Part shown: piece by piece, positions 7,568 through 13,601 of the stretch
How the letters are laid out: every line of letters starts with the position of its first letter
Numbering within the stretch: the stretch's first letter is position 1
Source: CAYTZO01 sp964442525
Lineage (GTDB): Bacteria > Patescibacteriota > Microgenomatia > UBA10105 > UBA927
Length of the DNA stretch: 13,737 nt
Direction of reading: 5' to 3'
Assembly: GCA_964442525.1 (NCBI GenBank)
Contig: CAYTZO010000023.1
Coordinates: 1 to 13,737, forward strand
Notes under the pieces: model-generated
Database searches by the model: none
What the model was told of the DNA's origin: nothing
What the model saw: the letters and a program-made list of their open reading frames with translations, nothing else
Position numbers and translations under genes: made by a program

Positions 7568-7594
7568 CCTAAATCACGTTTAAATTAAAAATAC

Positions 7595-7602
7595 AGTATA
7601 CT
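7595..7602. promoter_or_regulatory. Palindromic -10 element AGTATACT between divergent genes
   Basis: AGTATACT is a perfect 8-bp palindrome, so it presents a TATACT -10 hexamer on both strands. On the plus strand (7597-7602) it would start RNA near 7608-7610, at or just before the ATG at 7611, which predicts a leaderless or nearly leaderless mRNA. On the minus strand it could also serve the unit at 7509. No convincing -35 lies upstream on the plus strand. The same palindrome is at the matching place at 10861-10868. Confidence 0.45.
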
Positions 7603-7610
7603 AGATGCTT

Positions 7611-8378
7611 ATGGGTAAGTCCTTAAAGTATCCCGATGAATGGAATACGGTGCGCTACGGGCACCTTACTGTGTATTATAAGCCGGGTTTGGACGGAGGC
7701 GGAAGAGATTTTGGTCAGGATTTTGTCCCCGTTGTCAAAAAGCTTTTCGGAAAAGTAGGCCGTCTGTGCGAGTTTGGTTCGGGACCGGGATTTATCGGTT
7801 TTTCGCTTTTAGCCAGCGGCCTGTGCAACTCCCTGATACTTGTCGACGTTAACCAGGAGGCCATCACCGCCTGCCGCAAAACCATCCGCGAAAATCGCCT
7901 TGAAAAAAGGGTAAAGACGTACGCTTCCGATACTCTCCGTGCGATTCCTAAAAACGAGAAATGGGATCTTGTCGTGAGTAACCCCCCTCACTTTAACGGA
8001 ACGGTTACGGGAGCCAGCGACGACCTTCTTTTTATCGACCCAAACTGGAAAGTCCACGAAGAGTTTTATAAGACCGTCGGATCGCACTTGCGCCAATCAG
8101 GATCGGTGCTTTTTGTGGAGAATGCCCAAGGATCAACCCCTTCTCAGTTTATTCCCCTGATTAGGCAAGGTGGTTTGCATTTTAGAAAAACTTTTCGTCA
8201 CGAGAAACCGTTTGGGGAAGTGATCCGCCATAATCTTAGAGTGTGGCTCAACGTTTTCAAGCTTGACAAAGCAACGTACTATAAGAAGGTTTTTCAGAGA
8301 ATGGAGGTTCGCCCCGGTGGACTTCTTAATATTTTTCAAGATCCTTACTACTTCATGTGGAGTCAAAAGAAGTATTAA
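7611..8378 (+). CDS. Class I methyltransferase with an NPPH motif (MTS/PrmC-like)
   Basis: 255 residues from the ATG at 7611. An ATG two codons earlier at 7605 is equally readable, but it would precede the predicted transcription start. The SAM site is CEFGSGPGFIGFSLL (53-67), followed by LILVDVNQEAI (75-85) and the active-site motif VVSNPPHF (121-128). The NPP(Y/H) motif after strand 4 is typical of enzymes that methylate planar amino groups (N6-adenine, N2-guanine, or protein glutamine as in PrmC/PrmB), not sugar hydroxyls. A C-terminal region of about 90 residues (165-255) rich in aromatics has no family I recognise. The gene is alone on the plus strand; its TAA shares the sequence TTAA with the TAA of the convergent membrane protein. 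Function is uncertain: a glycan amino-group methyltransferase and a housekeeping protein or RNA methyltransferase are both possible. Confidence 0.8.
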   Translation: MGKSLKYPDEWNTVRYGHLTVYYKPGLDGGGRDFGQDFVPVVKKLFGKVGRLCEFGSGPGFIGFSLLASGLCNSLILVDVNQEAITACRKTIRENRLEKRVKTYASDTLRAIPKNEKWDLVVSNPPHFNGTVTGASDDLLFIDPNWKVHEEFYKTVGSHLRQSGSVLFVENAQGSTPSQFIPLIRQGGLHFRKTFRHEKPFGEVIRHNLRVWLNVFKLDKATYYKKVFQRMEVRPGGLLNIFQDPYYFMWSQKKY

Positions 8379-10093
8379 CGAACAAGATCCCTCCTGAGAT
8401 TTTTCCTGAATGTTTCTGTTATGTCCGCGAAAGTTTCAGTTTGGGCGGTCCATGAATAAGCGATGACGTTGTCGCCCGTCAGGAGGTTTGCTTTCATTGC
8501 TTCTAGAAGTTTTTGATAATTTCTAAAATATCCAAAACCCCGTCCTTCACATTGGCGATATCCTTGAGCGATAAGGTCATGGAGAAATAGTGAATCGTAA
8601 AAGCAGGCAGGAAAGTTTTCGGTTCTTTGATACCAAATCATGAGCATTCTGCCAAACCCCGACTGAACCGGAAGCGTTGGTTCATCGGCAGGCAGACCGT
8701 AATAGGAGCGATCGCTTTGCGTAAAAAATATGACCCGTTCCGGTAACGCGGGGTAATCCTTTTGGACGGTAGTCAGAAGTGACCTGCGAACTATGCTGCG
8801 TTTTTCTAAGAGAGCAAGATCCTTTTGAACGCTTTGATAATTGAATAAGAAATAGGGAATAAGCAAAAAAATCAAGGCAAAACTCCGCATTGCCCCAGAA
8901 CCAGAAAAAATCCTTTTCAAAAAACCGGTAAGCCATAAAACAACCATGATACTCATGCCGCCCGTGCCCAAGTACAGATAGCGCGGCTCATAGATAGATG
9001 TATAGCCGGCTTTTCCCGGAATGAGAATAAAAGGCAGGCTACTGGTAAGAATAAGAAGGAGGGAGACAGTAAGAGCGTTGGCTGATATCCGGTCGTGGTG
9101 ACGACGAAACCAAAAATAACCCGCTCCTGAGATGGCAATAATAACAAAAGCAGCAAGGTAGCCTACCAGGTCCAGGACCACCGATTCAACCATATATGGG
9201 TTTGGTACGCCGTCAGTTGCGACGAATTGGGGATAAGCGAACTTCGTCAGCAGTCTCGCGATGCCGATGATCTGCTGCTGCGGGACAAACGTTTGGGAGA
9301 GGAAGCGCAGGGGAGTGGTCAGGAGTCGGTACGCATACACCGCAACGGTCGGTTGGACGAGAACTTCTTGTTGACCCAAAACGATCGGTCTGCCCAAAAA
9401 CCACATGGTGATCCGTAGGGAAAGATAAAAAACCGCCGTTACGCCCAGCGGCTTGGCAAACTTTACCAGAAGCGGTTTTGCCGGTTTTTTTGCCATTATG
9501 AAGGCCAATAAAGGAAGATACACGAACAAAAAAAGAGAATATTCGTTAAAAAAAAGCGCTGATAAAAGAGAGAGACACGAACCGTAGGCGTACCAGCGCT
9601 TCGAGGGGCGTTGAAGATAGAGGAGTAAAAACAGGATGCTGGTTAATGAAAAAAACGTAGCCCCCTGGACGATGATGGCAGCGGCAAACCAACTCACCGC
9701 TTGTTGAGGAATGCTTGCCCCTGCAAAGATAAGCGCGGCAACAATACTGAGCGAGTTTTTTTTCAGGAGGAGCCGGCTAAGATAGAATACCAAAAGCGTA
9801 TTGAGGCCATGCATGACGATACTAAAAAATGCGTAGGGCGGGAAGGAAAGATAAAACGTCCTAAATAACGCGATTTGGAAAAGCGTTGCGAGGGGAACAA
9901 CGTGTACTTTGGCGCTTTCCATGGTTAAATCGGTGAGAATTCGCAGAAATCCTCCGCGCTGGCTTGCGGCAATCATAGTGCCGAAGCTCCACCATTCATC
10001 TTGCTGAAAAAATGTTTTCGGCAGACTTCTGTAGATAAAAAAAACAGCGGCAAAAATGGTAACGATAGCTGCTATATGGTGAATTCGCTTCAT
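8375..10093 (-). CDS. GT-C-like polytopic membrane glycosyltransferase candidate
   Basis: 572 residues, ATG start overlapping the upstream methyltransferase stop in ATGA. An N-terminal membrane segment (about 6-22) is followed by FFQQDEWW (28-35). An Asp-Glu pair in the first outer loop is the usual place of the catalytic acid in GT-C enzymes such as protein mannosyltransferases and ArnT, which use polyprenyl-phosphate sugars. About ten further hydrophobic segments follow (for example 85-110, 114-126, 147-160, 185-200, 215-233, 304-328, 338-358, 376-392, 403-418). PRYLYLG (370-376) precedes one of the last helices, and a soluble C-terminal domain spans about 420-572. The same LPxTFFQQDEW start recurs in the partial gene at 13602, so the locus carries at least two members of this family. 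Likely role: outer-face transfer of a sugar to a glycan or lipid. The assignment rests on architecture, not on a confirmed family. Confidence 0.78.
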   Translation of the reverse strand: MKRIHHIAAIVTIFAAVFFIYRSLPKTFFQQDEWWSFGTMIAASQRGGFLRILTDLTMESAKVHVVPLATLFQIALFRTFYLSFPPYAFFSIVMHGLNTLLVFYLSRLLLKKNSLSIVAALIFAGASIPQQAVSWFAAAIIVQGATFFSLTSILFLLLYLQRPSKRWYAYGSCLSLLSALFFNEYSLFLFVYLPLLAFIMAKKPAKPLLVKFAKPLGVTAVFYLSLRITMWFLGRPIVLGQQEVLVQPTVAVYAYRLLTTPLRFLSQTFVPQQQIIGIARLLTKFAYPQFVATDGVPNPYMVESVVLDLVGYLAAFVIIAISGAGYFWFRRHHDRISANALTVSLLLILTSSLPFILIPGKAGYTSIYEPRYLYLGTGGMSIMVVLWLTGFLKRIFSGSGAMRSFALIFLLIPYFLFNYQSVQKDLALLEKRSIVRRSLLTTVQKDYPALPERVIFFTQSDRSYYGLPADEPTLPVQSGFGRMLMIWYQRTENFPACFYDSLFLHDLIAQGYRQCEGRGFGYFRNYQKLLEAMKANLLTGDNVIAYSWTAQTETFADITETFRKNLRRDLVR

Positions 10094-10836
10094 GTTGCTT
10101 GGTTTTTTTGCGGTGACTCAATGACGATAAGCATTTTACCAATTCTTGCTCCCAGATGTACCAGCCGGTAACGCCACGATTCGTGATGGGGGACAAGTTT
10201 ACTTATTTTGATATTCTGCGGTCCGAAAGCCGCTCTCGTTAGGTCCGTTAGCCGTTGGGGGGTAAAAAATAAAATGACCGCGTGAGGACTGATGTGGAAA
10301 AACGGCAGACGGATGCCCAGGACTGAGTTAATTTTTGCAAGTCTATATAGTAAAGAGGAAACTACACGAGATCCAACAGTAATCTCTTCGATAAAAATGA
10401 CCCCGCCGCCGCGGACAAGCCGGTGAAGTTCAATCAAACCTCTTTTTTGATTGACGAGTGTTTCACCGTGCGTTTTTCCTACCAGGTGGTGCAAAACGTC
10501 GCGGATAATAAGAACGTCAAAAGAGTGGTCAGGAAAAGGAGGGGCAAGCAGTGACCCGCGAACGAAGCGAATAGACTTGGATACGGCGTATTTTTTGTAG
10601 GCGCGAATGATCTCAACGTTGGTCAGCGAGACGTTGGGGTAAATAACGGCAATTTCCTTGAGGAGTTGGCCCGCCGCTCCGCCGAACTCAACAACGTCTA
10701 ATTTTTTTCGGATTGAGTATTTTTTTATCCACTGAGAAAAGAGATCACGAATTGGTGAGCCAGAAGCGGTGCTTTCTTCCCCGCTATAGCGGTCAATAAT
10801 CTCATCAAAAAGCTTCTTCACGATCTGTAGCTGCAT
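10090..10836 (-). CDS. Class I SAM-dependent methyltransferase
   Basis: 248 residues. Motif I is DVVEFGGAAGQLL (47-59), a variant of the glycine loop; the acid after strand 2 is E75 in LTNVEII; FPDHSFDVLIIRDVLHHL (101-118) and VRGGGVIFIEEI (141-152) complete the core. The segment 155-200 (RLAKINSVLGIRLPFF..., HAVILFFTPQRL) is hydrophobic and may contact a lipid-linked acceptor or the membrane face. The start ATG has AGGGA 7 bases upstream. It is the first gene of a two-gene unit with the GT-C-like protein (ATGA overlap) and is transcribed divergently from the carbamoyltransferase operon, with only 49 bases between the start codons. Context suggests O-methylation of a glycan; the acceptor is unknown. 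Confidence 0.84.
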   Translation of the reverse strand: MQLQIVKKLFDEIIDRYSGEESTASGSPIRDLFSQWIKKYSIRKKLDVVEFGGAAGQLLKEIAVIYPNVSLTNVEIIRAYKKYAVSKSIRFVRGSLLAPPFPDHSFDVLIIRDVLHHLVGKTHGETLVNQKRGLIELHRLVRGGGVIFIEEITVGSRVVSSLLYRLAKINSVLGIRLPFFHISPHAVILFFTPQRLTDLTRAAFGPQNIKISKLVPHHESWRYRLVHLGARIGKMLIVIESPQKNQAT

Positions 10837-10843
10837 GCTTTAA

Positions 10844-10854
10844 TCCCTGAGGGA
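10844..10854. repeat. Short perfect inverted repeat TCCCT-G-AGGGA
   Basis: An 11-base dyad (5-base arms, 1-base centre) sits between the minus-strand -10 and the ATG at 10836, over the expected minus-strand transcription start. Its AGGGA arm, read on the minus strand, is also the Shine-Dalgarno of the methyltransferase, which may be the full explanation. It could be a small operator, but it is short enough to be chance. Confidence 0.3.
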
Positions 10855-10855
10855 C

Positions 10856-10868
10856 ATTATAGTATACT
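10856..10868. promoter_or_regulatory. Back-to-back -10 elements of a divergent promoter
   Basis: The 13 bases hold TATAAT on the minus strand (10856-10861) and TATACT on the plus strand (10863-10868); the latter is part of the perfect palindrome AGTATACT (10861-10868). Minus-strand RNA would start near 10849, 13 bases from the methyltransferase ATG, and plus-strand RNA near 10875, about 11 bases from the carbamoyltransferase ATG. The two polymerase sites overlap, so use of one should hinder the other. The -35 regions are poor on both strands. Confidence 0.5.
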
Positions 10869-10885
10869 TGGTGAAACAAAAAACC

Positions 10886-12679
10886 ATGAAAGAGCGACCA
10901 GTTTACATTTTGGGTATCAACGAATCACATGTGGCCTCAGCAGCACTTCTCCGGGACGGCGAAATTATCGCCTGCGCCTCAGAAGAACGATTTACGAGAA
11001 ATAAAGGGCAATGGGGCTATCCCGCCAAAGCCATTGATTACTGTTTAGATTACGCCGGTATTCTGCCTCGCGAGGTAGACATGGTGGTTTTTGGATTTAA
11101 AAATCTCTCTCTTTTTATCCACGGAAACCCTTCTCAAGAAGTGAGCACCTTCACTAGCGCCCTCATCCGTTTTACCAGAAGCATGCGAACATGGATTATG
11201 TTTCTTATTGGCGCCGCGCCCTGGGCGTATCGTATCTACGATTTTTTGTACAAAACGGCTTACAGCTGGTTTCTTTGGTGGTCGCTCGAACGGCCTCACC
11301 GGGTTTTCGTCGCTTCGGTCTTTAGGAAAAAAGAGGACGAAATTATTGCCATGGACCATCATCAAGCGCATGCGATTGGGGCTTACTTCATGAGTCCGTT
11401 TGCCGGGAAAGACGAATCAGATCCGGTGTTAGTTGTGACTAATGATGGCATGGGGGATGATGTGTGTTCAAGAATCTATCTCGTTCGGGCCGGTCGCTGG
11501 AAGGAACTTGCCTCAACTCCTAATGCATATTCTTTGGGATGGCTTTATCTCTATGTTACCGAATACCTGGGGATGAAACCCAATGAACATGAATATAAGG
11601 TGATGGGACTTGCTCCGTATGCGCACCAAAAATCGGCCCAACCTCTTGTAGATCTTTTTCGCAGCCTTATGTGGGTTGAGGGACTAACCATCCGTTCAAA
11701 AATTCCCGCACTCTCTTACTACCGTTTTCTTGAAACACATTTAGCCAAAAAACGTTTTGATCTCATCGCCGCTGCCATTCAGGTATTTACCGAGGAGATT
11801 TTGACAACTCTTATCAAAAATGCTCTGAGAAAGACAAAGGCTCAGGCGCTGGTTTTGGGCGGGGGCGTTTTTATGAATGTTAAAGCCAATATGGAGATAA
11901 GCAAACTGCCGGAAGTAAAAAATCTTTTTGTAATGCCATCCTGCGGCGATGAGTCAACAGCCATTGGGGCGGCGTACTACGGATACCAAAAATATTGTCG
12001 TGATAAAGGGCATACGTTCAGGCTGAAACAATTACATACGCTCTACTTAGGGCCCGCCTTTGAGGAGGCGGAAATAGAAAAGATAGTAAAGGAGTTTGGC
12101 AGGCGCCACGGGGCGGTCGCAATAAGCAAGCCTCCGGTCGTAGCCAAGGCTGTCGCCAAGCTCTTAAAGGAAGGAAAGATCGTGGCTCGATTTGACGGTC
12201 GGATGGAGTTTGGGGCCCGGGCCCTTGGCAACCGTTCAATTCTTGCAAATCCTTCAGACCGAAACGTCATTCGCCTCATTAACGACCAGATAAAAGGAAG
12301 AGATTTTTGGATGCCGTTTGCCCCGGTCATTCTTGAGGAATATGCCGATAGCTATCTCGTCAGGCCCCGAGGGTTAAAATCTCCTTTTATGATGATTGCC
12401 TACCAGACAAGAGCGCGTGCCAGAAACGAGCTCATTGCAGCACTGCATCCGTATGACTATACGGCCAGGCCACAAATACTGGAAAGGAAAGACAATCCCG
12501 ACTATTATGACATTATCGATGAGTTCAGAAAACTGACGGGTATTGGAGCACTCCTGAATACGTCATTTAATATTCATGGTGATCCAATCGTTTGTACGCC
12601 CAACGATGCGCTCGCAACTTTTTATCATTCAGGACTTGGGTATTTGCTTATCGGAAAATACTTACTGGCAAAACGGTAG
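10886..12679 (+). CDS. NodU/CmcH-family O-carbamoyltransferase
   Basis: 597 residues from the ATG at 10886; upstream TTG/GTG codons precede the predicted RNA start. The family moves the carbamoyl group of carbamoyl phosphate, via a carbamoyl-adenylate, to a hydroxyl of a sugar or antibiotic. The N-terminal Kae1-like ATPase fold shows GINESHVASAALL (10-22), AMDHHQAHAIGAYFMSPF (155-172) with the metal-binding His cluster, TNDGMGDD (185-192), EYKVMGLAPYA (236-246), LVLGGGVFMN (322-331) and CGDESTAIGAA (353-363). The YrdC-like C-terminal domain shows EFGARALGNRSILANP (441-456), with A where P is usual, FWMPFAPVILEE (474-485), TARPQIL (526-532) and NTSFNIHGDPIV (558-569). A hydrophobic, aromatic stretch at 100-132 may be a membrane-touching insertion. 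It heads an operon with an OTCase homologue 2 bases downstream. Likely adds a carbamoyl group to a sugar of the local glycan. Confidence 0.92.
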   Translation: MKERPVYILGINESHVASAALLRDGEIIACASEERFTRNKGQWGYPAKAIDYCLDYAGILPREVDMVVFGFKNLSLFIHGNPSQEVSTFTSALIRFTRSMRTWIMFLIGAAPWAYRIYDFLYKTAYSWFLWWSLERPHRVFVASVFRKKEDEIIAMDHHQAHAIGAYFMSPFAGKDESDPVLVVTNDGMGDDVCSRIYLVRAGRWKELASTPNAYSLGWLYLYVTEYLGMKPNEHEYKVMGLAPYAHQKSAQPLVDLFRSLMWVEGLTIRSKIPALSYYRFLETHLAKKRFDLIAAAIQVFTEEILTTLIKNALRKTKAQALVLGGGVFMNVKANMEISKLPEVKNLFVMPSCGDESTAIGAAYYGYQKYCRDKGHTFRLKQLHTLYLGPAFEEAEIEKIVKEFGRRHGAVAISKPPVVAKAVAKLLKEGKIVARFDGRMEFGARALGNRSILANPSDRNVIRLINDQIKGRDFWMPFAPVILEEYADSYLVRPRGLKSPFMMIAYQTRARARNELIAALHPYDYTARPQILERKDNPDYYDIIDEFRKLTGIGALLNTSFNIHGDPIVCTPNDALATFYHSGLGYLLIGKYLLAKR

Positions 12680-12681
12680 TT

Positions 12682-13596
12682 ATGAAGCACAAGCGTTCGA
12701 TGCTCACCACCACTGATTTTACTACCCAAGAAATACTTGGTCTTTTCCATTTGGCCAAAGAGCTGAAGAAGCGTCCCATATCAGCTCGCCTGAAACAAAA
12801 ATCATTGGGGATGATTTTCCAGCAGGCTTCCACACGAACCAGAATTAGTTTTGAGGTCGGGATGACCCAGCTCGGCGGGCACGCCCTGTACCTTAACCAA
12901 AACGACTTAAAACTTGCCACGGGTGAGACCATTGCTGATACCGCCCGGGTGCTGAGTCGGTATGTCGATGCCGTGGCGGCCCGCATCTTTAACCATGAGG
13001 ATTTAGTTGAATTGGATAAACATTCCCCGGTCCCTGTCGTGAACGCGATGACCAATGATTTTCATCCCTGTCAGGCTCTGGCTGATCTATTTACCGTATT
13101 AGAAAAAAAGAAGAGATTCAAGGGGCTCACCGTTTCTTTTGTCGGCGACGGCGATAATAACGTAACAAATTCACTTCTCCTTCTTTGCGCGCAACTCGGG
13201 GTAAATTTTGCCCTTGCCAGCCCGCGCGAATATTCAGTCAAGTCCTCCGTTCTCTCTCAAGCCAGGATTCTGGCAAAAAAATCCGGATCGTTTGTTTCGG
13301 TGGGAACGGACCCGAAGATGCAAGTCAGAAACGCCGATGTCGCGGCAACCGATATTTGGACGAGTCCCGGAAAACCCGATACCGAGAAACGACTGCGGAT
13401 ATTTCCTCCGTATCAACTCAACCACAAACTTTTGAAGTTAGCCAAAAAAGATGCCATCGTACTTCATTGTCTTCCGGCACACCGAGGAGAAGAAATTACC
13501 GACGAAGTTATTGACGGGAGGCAATCTGCGGTTTGGGATGAAGCCGAGAATAGGCTCCATGTTCAAAAAGCCCTGCTCCTGTTCTTGCTCGGATAG
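12682..13596 (+). CDS. argF: Ornithine carbamoyltransferase or close homologue
   Basis: 304 residues, the normal OTCase length; the start chosen is the ATG 2 bases after the preceding stop (an ATG six codons in is possible). The carbamoyl-phosphate site is STRTR (50-54), with RIFNH (101-105) and HPCQ (128-131). The second-domain marks are VGDGDNN (154-160), D224, S228 and LHCLPAHRGEE (261-271), followed by the family tail AENRLHVQKALL. The substrate loop, SMG in typical OTCases, reads SPG here (228-230), which could alter acceptor binding. Known reaction: carbamoyl phosphate + ornithine to citrulline + phosphate, reversible. No other arginine or arginine-deiminase gene is nearby; the neighbours are a sugar carbamoyltransferase and a GT-C-like protein in one operon, so a role in supplying or using carbamoyl phosphate for glycan decoration is plausible. 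Placement in the aspartate/ornithine carbamoyltransferase family is firm; the exact acceptor is not. Confidence 0.88.
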   Translation: MKHKRSMLTTTDFTTQEILGLFHLAKELKKRPISARLKQKSLGMIFQQASTRTRISFEVGMTQLGGHALYLNQNDLKLATGETIADTARVLSRYVDAVAARIFNHEDLVELDKHSPVPVVNAMTNDFHPCQALADLFTVLEKKKRFKGLTVSFVGDGDNNVTNSLLLLCAQLGVNFALASPREYSVKSSVLSQARILAKKSGSFVSVGTDPKMQVRNADVAATDIWTSPGKPDTEKRLRIFPPYQLNHKLLKLAKKDAIVLHCLPAHRGEEITDEVIDGRQSAVWDEAENRLHVQKALLLFLLG

Positions 13597-13598
13597 GG
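13595..13598 (+). promoter_or_regulatory. Ribosome binding site overlapping the OTCase stop
   Basis: AGGG begins within the TAG stop (13594-13596) and lies 3 bases before the ATG at 13602, somewhat close but in the right place. It supports both the start of the next gene and translational coupling to the OTCase gene. Confidence 0.45.
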
Positions 13599-13601
13599 TA
13601 T

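Noticed and set aside
12682..13596. OTCase as part of an arginine deiminase or arginine biosynthesis operon
   Set aside because: No arcA, arcC, argG, argH or transporter gene is within the window; both flanking genes belong to glycan decoration or transfer.
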